Assembly (NCBI GenBank): GCA_045837725.1
Contig: JBEWZL010000043.1
Coordinates: 167,882 to 231,881 of the forward strand
Direction: 5' to 3'
Source of the DNA: Vermamoeba vermiformis
Lineage: Eukaryota > Tubulinea > Echinamoebida
Length of the DNA stretch: 64,000 nt
Part shown: positions 1 to 10,392 of the stretch, in pieces
How positions within the stretch are numbered: position 1 is the first letter of the stretch
Layout of the letters: every line of letters starts with the position of its first letter
Notes under the pieces: generated by a model
Told to the model about the DNA's origin: nothing
Database searches by the model: none
The model's input: only the letters and a program-made list of their open reading frames with translations
Translations under genes and position numbers: made by a program

Positions 1-285
1 AATACGAGCGACTTTTTGGTTGTTTCTTGTAACATCTTGGATGACAGCTTCTGGATCGGGTCCCGACTCGTCTTGTGCATCTGTAATTTGAGTTTGTTGT
101 TGTTGAAATACTTTTGAATGTGTAGAGAAGAAAAATTTTGTTTGGCTTGAGAAGGTTTTGTTGATCTTCAGATTGGTGGATCTGCTCGACAAAGCCTTGG
201 ATCCCCATAGGCTGCTGATAGCCTTAACAGCTTGTTGACGAGAAACTACGTTTCTAACGCAAATTGATGCAGCTCTGTTCCACAT
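1..285 (-). CDS. N-terminal fragment of a probable mitochondrial protein
   Basis: Open frame from an ATG at 285 running off the window edge, so about 95 residues are visible and no stop is seen. It begins MWNRAASICVRNVVSRQQ and continues rich in Arg, Ser and Gln with no acidic residue for about 60 positions, which is typical of a mitochondrial targeting peptide. The first probable mature stretch reads DESGPDPEAVIQDVTRNN. I do not recognise the family. It is divergent from the glycerol-3-phosphate dehydrogenase gene, with only 100 bp between the two start codons, so they probably share a promoter region. Confidence 0.55.
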   Translation of the reverse strand, partial: MWNRAASICVRNVVSRQQAVKAISSLWGSKALSSRSTNLKINKTFSSQTKFFFSTHSKVFQQQQTQITDAQDESGPDPEAVIQDVTRNNQKVARI

Positions 286-385
286 CGTTTTGACAAATAA
301 AAATCGGGAGAAGGACAGTTGCAATTTTTTTATCCTTCGCAATTGTTAGCAACATTTCACTATAATTTCTGAATAGAATATTAAT

Positions 386-1923
386 ATGTCCAGACCTCGT
401 GCTTATACTGATACACCGCGCAAAGTATGCGTGTTTGGAGGTGGGAGTTTTGGAACTGCAATGGCTACTGTGCTTGCACGCAAAGGACACAACGGTATAG
501 ATTACTTTTAATATTTAATAACTAAAAATAATAGGATTATATTGTGGGTGGCTCTAGATTGCAATTTTCCGTATTTAGACATTTTAAATTGATTTTAATA
601 ATTATTGTAGTCTGCATGGTGGTCAGAAACGAAGAGCAGTGCAAGAGCATTAATGAAAATCATAGAAATAATAGATACTTAAAAGATTACGTCTTATTGG
701 ACAATATTAGCGCCACCACAAATCCCGAAGAGGCACTTGCAGGTAATTCTTTATCAACTAATGTATTGTAAAGAATTAATATATATTCATTAGGCTGCGA
801 ATTAATTATTCACGCAATTCCTGTACAAAATAGCTTCAAATTTTTGTCAGATGTTAAGGCGCTTATACCTCCTGATGCCCCGATTGTGTATGCGCAGTAG
901 ATATCGTTGCTTGGCATACCTTATTAACGATAATGATATCATAGTTCTGTTTCTAAGGGAATCACTATTGACAAACTCGAATTAATGTGCGAAGTGTTTC
1001 CAGATGCACTTGGACACGACCATCCCGTTGCTTATTTATCAGGCACGTTATGAGATATAATATACATATAATCTAATCGATATCTAGGTCCTTCATTTGC
1101 CAAAGAAGTCATGGACAAATTACCTACAGCCGTTGTCGTTGCAGCGAAAGACGAAGCTATCGCTAAAAAAGTCCAAAAATTCTTCTTGACGCTTGATTTC
1201 CGATGTTACATTACCACTGACGTCGTAAGTCCTTTATTTCATCTAGCACAGTAACCTCAAAACTAATACGGGCCAGACCGGCGTCGAAGTCGGAGGAGCC
1301 ATGAAGAACGTACTGGCTATTGCAGCTGGTAAGAATTACGGCCGCATCCGAGTACATATAACGTGTATGTTATTAACGAATTATTAGGTGCTGTGCTCGG
1401 AATGGGCATGGGTACGAACACATTGGCCGCGCTCGTTACTCGTGGTTGTTCTGAAATTGCCAAGCTCGCCAAAGTTATGGGAGCAAAGCCTTTTACTCTA
1501 GCCGGTATGTGCTCGCTATTCATCTAGTATGTTACTGATCCAAGACTATTAGGTCTGTCTGGCATTGGTGATTTGATGTTGACCTGTTTCGGTGGATTGT
1601 CTCGAAATCTTAACGTAGGAAAGAAGCTTGGTGAGGGAATGAGCCTCGAAGAAGTACTAGCCGGCATGAAAGAGGTAAAATAGTGATTTAATTGCTCAAT
1701 GAGCAAAATTAATTCACAGATTTACTGAGATTCGGATTAGGTTGCCGAGGGTGTTTACACTGCACGAGCGACGAGGAGGTTACTTGCCAAATACAACTTG
1801 GAGTTACCTATTCTGCTAGCAGTCGCTGACGTCGTTGAAGGAGTGAAGCAAACTCGCCAAGCGTTGATGGATTTGTTTGCTCTGCCTCTTACGACCGAAT
1901 TTGATGACCAATTGTTCTCCTAA
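386..1923 (+). CDS. GPD: NAD-dependent glycerol-3-phosphate dehydrogenase (GpsA/GPD family)
   Basis: Reduces dihydroxyacetone phosphate to sn-glycerol-3-phosphate with NAD(P)H, linking glycolysis to glycerolipid synthesis. The frame is carried by at least eight exons separated by introns of about 40-60 bp. Visible signatures are the N-terminal Rossmann motif [18 protein letters not shown], the RYL...[12 protein letters not shown] segment, GPSFAKEV, the catalytic-lysine segment [31 protein letters not shown] with SRN after it, and the C-terminal [16 protein letters not shown]. The length of about 340 residues is normal. The motif spacing is closer to bacterial or plastid GpsA than to animal GPD1. 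There is no obvious targeting peptide before the Rossmann fold, so it is probably cytosolic. Ends at TAA 1921-1923. Confidence 0.9.
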
Positions 1924-2109
1924 CGCTTATGTACCATGACACGTTTAATGAATACCTTTCTCTGCTTTCAGTTCCAATCACGTCACGCGCTCGTCCCAAA
2001 GCGAAATCTCGTCCGATCCCAATCGTACTGGACGCGCTGCACAACCGGTTACTCGCCACGATGATAAAAGTTATTAATTGGACAGAATATTAATCGAACT
2101 GACCAAATA

Positions 2110-2796
2110 ATGGCCACAAGTGAACAAGAACCCCAAATTGTCTCCAAGACTGCGGAAGATATTGACGAAGCGTATTCATCGCCTCCCTGGTGGTACGATC
2201 TGCGCGGAGTTTGCATCTTGACTTTGACATATAAGCAAACACTTGATATGGTCACCAAATTCTTCGCCAAGAATATTGGTAACAGACATATTGAAGTGGC
2301 TTGCGGTACTGGAACGTTGTTGAAACTCCTCTTGGATTGGCGCAAGAACCACCGCTTGCCTAAGAGCGAACTCATCGTTGGCTTGGACTACGCAGAGTCT
2401 ATGATCAAAGGCGCACAAAAGCGGTTCAAGAATAAGAAAAATATGGAAATGATCAAGGGAGATGCGCTTGCGCTGCCTTATCCCGAGAACCACTTCGACA
2501 CGTGCAATATCGCCAATGCTGTTCATTGTTTCCCCGACGCACGAGGAGCGCTTGTTGAAGTCAAGCGCGTGCTCAAGCCTGGTGGTAGATTCGCGGCCAA
2601 CGTACTGCTCGAACCACGCGGATCTGGCAAAGATATCGCCAACAAAATCAATACCTGGGGTATTAAGAAGGGTATTTTAGTAAAAACATTCACTATTGAA
2701 GAGATTAAGCAGATGTACGCAGATGTTGGATTAGAAATTGTTAAAGAAAAGATTGTTGGCAATTGCTGGAACGTCATTGCTACCAAATCGATGTAA
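2110..2796 (+). CDS. SAM-dependent class I methyltransferase (UbiE/Methyltransf_11 type)
   Basis: Single-exon frame of 228 residues starting ATGGCCACAAGT. It shows the SAM-binding fold: motif I IEVACGTGTL near residues 61-70, an acidic end of strand 2 at VGLDYAESM, motif II around GDALALPYPENHFD, and motif III VLKPGGRFAANVLLEP. The C-terminal part (EEIKQMYADVGLEIVKEKIVGNCW) matches the usual last helix and strands of this superfamily. The substrate cannot be told from sequence. UbiE-like, sterol and arsenite methyltransferases all look like this, and no CCE/CC arsenite motif is seen. It sits 186 bp after the dehydrogenase and is unusual here in lacking introns. Confidence 0.85.
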   Translation: MATSEQEPQIVSKTAEDIDEAYSSPPWWYDLRGVCILTLTYKQTLDMVTKFFAKNIGNRHIEVACGTGTLLKLLLDWRKNHRLPKSELIVGLDYAESMIKGAQKRFKNKKNMEMIKGDALALPYPENHFDTCNIANAVHCFPDARGALVEVKRVLKPGGRFAANVLLEPRGSGKDIANKINTWGIKKGILVKTFTIEEIKQMYADVGLEIVKEKIVGNCWNVIATKSM

Positions 2797-3077
2797 TTAA
2801 TTAGTCTATATTGTATAATTTGTAAATTAAAAATAAACTAGGCTTTAGATCGAATTTTGGATTCAATCCGTGCTTTGGTGCCAACGAATACAAGTCTCAA
2901 AATAATGATTGGAATAAATTTAGTAGAATAATTAGTTGTGTTGGAGGCACTAGTGCTTGAAATGAAATGTTGGGAATACTGTGCTCGAAGGGTGAAATAA
3001 AATTAATGGCGGGAAATCAATTAGCCGTTTTTTGTCGCGAAAGATGTTCATTTGATTATTGAATATGCTGCTGCACC

Positions 3078-5993
3078 ATGAGTGACTTTGAGTATATGCG
3101 CAAGTATGCGACGCCAAAGAAAGGGTAAGCATAGCGAATAAAACTTACTGCATTCCCGCGCTATTTTCAAATCCACCGAAAACTTTGTGTGGAGCAAATG
3201 ATGAATATTTCACGTCAATAATTAACCATTTTATAATGGAATCATATCCTTCACGTCGAAACAAGAATGGTGCTAATTGAATTTTATTAGGCGATCACAG
3301 CAAACGGAGAGGTAATTAAATAATTATCTTAATAATTAATAATGATTATAGCCGATGTTAATAAACAAATGCACGAGAGGAATCATTATTAAACAATTTT
3401 ACAATAGTCCGAACAGAAGATCGAAGAGACTCGAAGATACGAATGAAATAACAAAGACAGCTGCTGTAAGCACAATTTTGCCCTTATTTTATTGGACTTA
3501 CTTTTAATATTAATTTTGCAATCGATTACAGCGACGAAAGAGACAAGCGAACGATGAAATCGGTAAGTTTTTTAGCCATACAATAATAATTTCAATAAGA
3601 ATGCTCGTATATACGTGCAACCGAATATTAAATGATCAATATTTTAGAAAAGGAAGTCGATTTTACATTCACCGTAACAAATCCGAACAAGAGACAGAAA
3701 AGAACTGCAGGAGCGACCACAAAGGAGAAAGAGCCAAGCAAATCGTCAAAAGCGACTAAAATTGATTTAGTAGATGAGAGCGACGAGGTGGAGAGTCCTC
3801 CTCAAAATAAGAAACGTAAGGCTGGCGAATCTGCTGGATCTGAACCGGCCACGAAGAAACAAAAGACCAACGCTGCTAAAGAAGACGATAAAAAGACAAC
3901 AAAAAAGTCTACAAAGTCCTCTAAAAAGGAGGAAGAAGAAGAACCCGAAGAAAAACCTTCGAGCAAATCCACCGCGAAAAAAGAATCGCCTGCTAAAGGT
4001 CGCGGCAAAAAACAACAAAAAGAAGAGACCGACGATAATGGTGCCGAAGAGGTCTCATTTGAGGTCGTAGAGAAGAAGCCTGCCGGTCGTAAAGGATCTG
4101 CTACGACCGCTAAGGCCCCTGCCAAAAAAGGAAAAGAAACGAAGAAAGAAGAGAGCGAAGACGAAGCTGAATCTCAAGAAGAGGAGGAACCGCAGAAAAA
4201 GCCAGAGGTATATATTATAGACCATAATTTCGATCAAAAATTCTAACGAGATTTTAGCCTAAAAAGGCTGCATCCACTCGTCGGGGCAAATCTGAAGAGG
4301 CCGAAGAATCAAAATCTAATACCAATGTTGAAGTACGTTCAGATTACTACATGACGCATATTCTTCAGTTAATTAATACTCCAACTAGTCTAAGGCCGCG
4401 ACTTCAAAGAGCAAAACCACAACCGTAGATCTGAGCGAAGAAGACTTGGCAGACGAAGATAAGAAAGACAATAAGAAAGCTAAGGCCAAAGAAGACTCTA
4501 AGAAGTCATCTGCTAAACAACAGGCTGAGAAAGAAAAGACCGTAGAAGAGAAGGTACGACAATTTTTTTGACCACATCCAGAATTAAATCTCATTAGCTA
4601 ATTGTTACCATAGAAACCCGTGGCTGCAAAGAAAGAAACAGCTGCCGAGAAAAAGAAGAGAGAGGCCGCTGAAAAGGCTGCTAAAGAAGAAAAGGCCAAG
4701 GAAGAAGAGCCAGAAAAGGAAGAAAAAGACGAACAGCCCACGACCACATCCCGAACATCACGTGCTGCTGCAAACAAGAAAACCTCACCTGCAAAGAGCG
4801 CCGCTGCGTCAAAGTCCCGAAAGATAGTTGAGGAAGAAGAAGACAAGTCTGGCGAAGAAGAGCCGCCGAAAGAAGAGGTCAAAAAGGAGACTAAAAAGGA
4901 AGTGCCAAAAGAACAAGCTGCCAAAAAAGGAAGAACGAGCACACGTGGCCAGCAAAAAGAAACAGCAGCACCACAGCAACTTGAAGTTAGCGAAGACAAG
5001 CCCGCGACTTCTGAAGTCTCTGTGGCCGAAGAAAAATCATCTGAGCCCGCACAAGAGACCAAGGGCAAGCAGACCAAGCGAGTGCGGAGACCTAAAGTTG
5101 GTACGTAATGCATCCACAAGTGTTCAAACAAGCCACACTGCTAACGGTAACTGCCAGATCCGCTGGAAGATTCCAATCCTACAGTCGATGATTTGTTGAA
5201 CAGAATTAAACAAGCTTCACTGAAACACAAAGCCAAGTACAAGCAGAGCCACCCCGACCTCGTCCTGTCAAGTACGTAGCTTAAAATAATCGTAGCTCGA
5301 TAGATCCTGTATTAACCTCTTGCTGCAGTCAAAGCATTCACTGACGCGCTGATGAGCCGCGTGAAACAATACGCGAGCAATGTAAAGAGCAAAGTCATCA
5401 CCAACGAACTGGCTGAGAAAGAGAACGAGGCCTTGAACGGTGTTCAGAGCACTGAAAAGAAGATCATTGACACCATTAAGAAGTACGCACAAGAATTTTA
5501 TTTCCTAATTTGGTCAATACAGATCTAACTAAAATTCGAATAGGTGCGAAGAAGACGAGAAGAGGCTAAAAGAATTCATGCAAACAATTGGTGCCGAGCC
5601 AGTGAACACAAACGCGTTGTCAGCGATTAAATTCGACGAAAAGATGTTGACCAGCGACGAAAAAGAATTGCTCAAACGACCCTCGCTCAAGTACCAAGAC
5701 AAGACTGAAATGGACGTCAACACGTTCGTGCACGTCTCGAGTGTTCAGGTATATTTAGAGTGCCCGCCGGGGTGACTTCACTATGCATATTATATTACGG
5801 CTAGTATTCATACTAATCCTAAAATCAGATGGACGAGTTGGCCCCGCGCTTGAAGCAAATGGACGAGTATTTGAGTGCTGTGAACGATTTCTGCGGCCGT
5901 GTGAACAAACAAGTCGCAGAGATTATGAACAAAGAGTTGCCCGTCGATAGCAACGCTAATGAGAGTATTAAGGCCCTCACCAAAGCGAAGTAA
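3078..5993 (+). CDS. Lys/Glu-rich nuclear protein with a structured C-terminal region
   Basis: Spliced gene of about ten exons and roughly 600 residues. The start is MSDFEYMRKYATPKKG. Short exons then read through RSQQTESPNRRSKRLE and AARRKRQANDEIEKEVDFTF into a very long low-complexity middle (4.2-5.1 kb) of alternating Lys, Glu, Ser and Ala with many PKKK/KKRK-type nuclear localisation motifs. The last exons, from DDLLNRIKQASLKHK to the end, are of normal composition, predicted helical and coiled-coil, ending ESIKALTKAK. Such proteins often bind chromatin or nucleolar RNA, but no named domain (HMG, SAP, bromo) is recognisable. The function is unknown; nuclear location is inferred from composition. 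Confidence 0.7.
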
Positions 5994-6094
5994 AAATACG
6001 TTTTTTGTTTGATTCGGATCTCGGTTAAGTCCGAGAAGGATCAAACCAATGTTTGTGACGCATATTGTAATTATAAATATAAATAGCCGTTTAT

Positions 6095-8544
6095 TTATAG
6101 GTTACTACATAATTTCTCCAAACAAAGATTAAGTTGCTTTTGTTCGTTGGGCCAAAACAAAGTGTGTAGATGCGGTACAATAAGCAACTTTCTGTGGTTG
6201 TATAGCCCTAGAAAAAAGTTTAAACATTCACATAGTACAAGCCATTAACTTACCGTTAAAAAAATAGTGCACATAATCCGGGTTTTGTTTCTTCACTTCG
6301 TTTTCTGAGAGATTCATAACGCGATCCACTCTGCCAACAGCGACGATTTTATGCGCCGCTGTTATCATGATTCTTCCGGGGTGCTTTTCAAATGCGCTAG
6401 ACTTCAATTGTTCTATTTGAGCCTTGTCGATTGGGATCAAGATGACGCTCGCAATCTTGCTCAATTTAGGTTTGGGTGGTCTTTTGAAGTGCGTTTGGTG
6501 CTCTTTGCACCTCAGTAGAAACTCCTCTAATTCAGTCTCGCAAGCTTTCTCGTACCAAGCTGCATCTGCTGCTCTTCGCTCTCTTTTCAAAGCCGGTCTG
6601 TGGCTGATAATGTCCTTCGGATGAATTGTAGGTTTTTTCGGCTTTGTTCTTGGCACTCTGCATTTTCTGTCTACGGAATTCGGAGACTCATAGTCGGGAG
6701 TATTGTTCCACATCCAGTACACGATGCATCGAACTCTTAATGGACCATAGAAAACAGTGTACGTTTGGTTCATAGTGAACAGATCTTCCTCAAAAATCGA
6801 TATTTCAGCTCTAAACGCGTGAGTGACGCTCATTGTGTCTTCTTTGAACCACGGTGCACTGCCGTATTGTTTTAGATCCGTTGCAGTGACACCGAGTAAC
6901 TGCAATGCAATGCGGTCTCCTTGAATTGCTACAAGTTAGAAGTGTCACAAGGTCAATATATTTTAATCGCTATTAAACGACAACGAGTGCTGCCCGAAGA
7001 CTATGGATAATATTTGTACAAATAATAACTTACCAGGAGCAGCTTGAGTGATGTCCGTAGCTGCTCGCTGCATGTGCAGTATCTTGGCCTTGCGTTGGTA
7101 ACAGTAAATCAAATCTCCCTTAGTCACCGTACCACCTGAAACAAAAGAGGTATTAGATCCAGTGTCCAATAAAAAAACAGTAAATTAATTATTAAAAGTT
7201 GCTTAGCGCACACGCTCGACTTACGCACTACGCGCCCTTCCAATATTTTCGAGCCGTTGTAGGTGCTTACAGCATAGGGTTCAAATTCAAAAGGCTGATC
7301 GGCGAGTTTGCGATACTGCTCTTCGTCAAAATGCGTTCTTTCCTGATCGTTGTGCATTATTGTCGCTAATGGCCGTCCTTCAAACCACGGAAATTTCGCG
7401 TCTTCTCTCTCAATAATGTTGGTTCCTTTGACCACATCCACCGGAATTATTTGTACCGGCATTGCTCTCACGCGCCTTCGCAATGATTTTATAATAGTGA
7501 GCACCTTGAGCTTGGCTGCATTAAAAACTACAAAGAATGAAAAGTATCAGTTCGTGGCTGTCATCGTAAATTTTTCTTACCTTTTTGAGGGTTCGAGTTT
7601 TGAACGTGTTTTGACATATTCACTGCTATTATAATGTTTCCAGGGCCCATCATTAGATAAGTGCCGAGGGCTATTATCTTAATGTCATCTTTTTCTGCGT
7701 CGATTTCATCGGGGTCCACAACCAGCACGCATAGATCCGACTGGGACAAAATAAGTAAAATGAAAAAATATAAATATAACTAAAGCTTACGCTGTAAGCT
7801 TTCATCCATAACATTTTTCGATGCCACTTAATGCCAGTAGCAGTAATTACCGATATCTTTGGCTGTTTGTCGCCTCGTTTTTTTCCATCGAAATGAATCG
7901 TCTTTCCCAAGTACTCCATGTACCAAGTCTCATATTTCTTTAAGTTCGCGTGATTTTCGGCCGATTCATTCGTCGATAGTGCAAGAGACATCATGTGAAC
8001 GCCTAGTAAATTGTTAGGTATGAAACTAAGATCGGATCTAAAAACGTACGCGGAATTTGTTTTACAACCTGAGGCTCTATAACGACATCTACTTCGTCTA
8101 AATTGTGAATATCGTCAATATAATACTATTATAGCAATAATCTTCTTACCGTGTTCAGAGCACGGAGCAACGAGCAACACGCGCAAGTTGTCGGCAACTA
8201 AACGGATCTTTTTAGGGATGCAACTAATATCATAATATTCCATTAAACTAGTCATGCGCTTATTAACGATTGCTAAAGGTATATGTGCCGCACTTGGCGC
8301 GAACGATATAATTTTCAAAAGGGTTAAATAGTCCTTAGAAATATTTAAATCACGTTATTATATTTATTTGTTTTTTTATGACAGGATGACCCGCACAGAT
8401 GGCTGACAGTTCTTTTGGAGAGTTTGGATGACGGATTCCTAGAGACGTTTTATTTTTAAAATTAAATAATTGGCCAAACAACGCGTATCTTGTTTTCTGC
8501 ATTAGATCTGATATAAACTCTAAATAAAGGCAGTTTATATTCAT
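6095..8544 (-). CDS. EF-1alpha-like translation-factor relative without recognisable GTPase motifs
   Basis: Spliced gene of about nine exons. From the middle on it can be aligned by eye with eEF1A/HBS1/eRF3: SDLCVLVVDPDE (eEF1A AD.AVLIVAA), IIIAVNMSKH (eEF1A IVGVNKMD), FPWFEGRPL (eEF1A MPWFKGW), GSKILEGRVV...TKGDLIYC (domain II GxVETGxLKPGM), AAPGAIQGDRIALQL, and domain III ending GRIMITAAHKIVAVGRVDRV. The P-loop GxxxxGK[ST] is absent, the DxPGH switch is replaced by TATGIKW, and NKxD by NMSK, so GTP binding is unlikely. The first 130 residues match nothing I know, and domain III carries a long insertion rich in Lys/Arg/Pro. The stop at 6095 follows a final exon reading LYNHRKLLIVPHLH. The gene overlaps the probable 5' end of the MFS gene on the other strand. 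Confidence 0.7.
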
Positions 8545-8576
8545 TTTCTGGCTATTCAACGGTCTTGAAGGCGAGG

Positions 8577-10338
8577 ATGAACTACACCGAAACGGAACTC
8601 AACACAGTTAGCGCAATTGGAGACATGGGCTTGTGAGTATTAATACCAATAGGAACATGTCACGTGTTCCTCAAATCAATCCGTTTATCGTTACTAAACT
8701 TCTCCCGCGATCTGATCTCATTTCTTTCAGGTACATTGGAGCGTTACCTGTTGGATTTTTGTATGATAGATTTGGTCCGCGAATTGCTTTCGTTGGTGCC
8801 ATTACGTTTATCTGGTGTAGGTTTCTATTGTAGTCGGATTTTGTCTTCAGATCTAAAAGTCTTGTTTATGTAGTGGGCTACTTCCTGATGTACCAAGCGA
8901 CGAGCTATAACATTGCCGGATCAGCCGTGCTAATGGGTGTTTACTTTTTCTTTGCTGGTGAGTATTGGAGTGAAGTCGAAAACAGTTTTCCAAGCTAACC
9001 GGATTCAGGTTCTGGAAGTATTTTTGGCTTCAACGGTGCACTAGTTACGAATATAAAGAACTTTCCGATGAAACACAAAGGCAAAGTACGTACTCCAGTT
9101 CCTTTGTTACCGCCTCACTAACAGTTCGATCGCAGATCAGCGGCGCTTTGTACGGAGGCTTTGGTTTGAGCGCTGCTTTAGTCACGCAAATGTTCAAAAT
9201 GTTTTTTTACGATGCAAGCACCACCCAATACAACATTGAAGGATTCTTTTTGACGCTGAGCTTTTTGTTATCCGGTCTCGCAATTGTCGGTCTCATTTTC
9301 GTCCAAAAAGTACGTCGTCCTTTGTAATGTTATTATAATGTCTAATGCCTCTCGTAAGGTCAATATGTCTGCTGAGACTAAGCCGTTATTGAGCCATGAA
9401 GAAGAAAATGCCGAGAAGACCGAGCAACCTGTCGCTGAAAAGAAAGAACACGTAGGAATTTACGGTGCCTTCGGATTAGCTCGATTATGGCGCCACAGTG
9501 CTTTCATCGTACTGTTTTTGGCCTTCATTCTCGCTGCTGGTGTAAGTACTCGAGATCCAAACCTGGAATAACTAGTTCTAAATTTATGTTTAGGCCGGCC
9601 TGACCTTTATTAATATTCTCGGTGGTGTCATCAAGTCGTGGAAGGTCACTGAACTCGATTCAACCAAGTTCGTCATTATTCTTTCGCTGTCAAACTTTGC
9701 TGGCAGAGTTTTGGCCGGAAATTTGATTGACGTGCTGTAAGTACTTTATTAAGACCCTTTTGAGTAGTTCACGAATAATACTGACCAACGAATTCCAGTC
9801 AGAAATTTATGCCAGCCGGCGCTGTGTTGATTTTCCCCGCAGCTTTGATGGCAGTCAGTCACACGTTGCTAGCTCTTTTCCCTTCATTCGCAGTATTGCT
9901 CGTCGGTACCATCGGTAGCACCGTAGCCTACGGAGGTGAGACCGACAAGTATATATCATTCAAAGTCATCGTACTAACGCAATTTCGTAGCATTCTGGGC
10001 TGGCTTCAACTATCTCTTGAGCGCGTATTTTGGTGACAAATACCTCGGTCAAAATCTCGGCGCTATTGCACTCGGTGCTGTACGTAACAAGATAATTAGA
10101 GCGATATGTTCTTATTTAGACATAGGGAGGTTCATCTTTGATCTTGAACGTCATTGCCGGTCGCATCTATGACGCTAACACAACACCCGGCGAAGGGGAG
10201 TCTCATCAATGCTACGGCGATATGTGCTACAGATACACTTTCTTCATTACTGCGGCCATGTCGATTGTCGCTACTGTGCTCGTGATTGGCATGGCAATTC
10301 AAGAAGGAAGACGAAAAAAATACCTTCGTGTGAATTAG
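8577..10338 (+). CDS. Nodulin-like / NFD4-type major facilitator transporter
   Basis: Spliced gene of about nine exons giving a multi-pass membrane carrier of about 430 residues. Diagnostic segments are the loop 2-3 motif GFLYDRFGPR, a charged cytosolic loop MSAETKPLLSHEEE in the centre, and the late CYGDMCYRYTFF, which corresponds to the C-x-G-x2-C-[YF]-x-TFF signature of plant nodulin-like/NUCLEAR FUSION DEFECTIVE 4 proteins (PF06813). The substrate is unknown. The ATG used here at 8577 would skip the first membrane helix. The frame is open upstream to about 8517, reading GSLYSFSGYSTVLKARMNYT, which is the expected end of TM1, so an upstream 5' exon is likely. That extension would overlap the divergent EF-like gene. 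Confidence 0.8.
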
Positions 10339-10392
10339 TAAATTGAAGTTTATTCTATAGTACAAGTTATTTCGCGAGTATTTTGTTTACAT

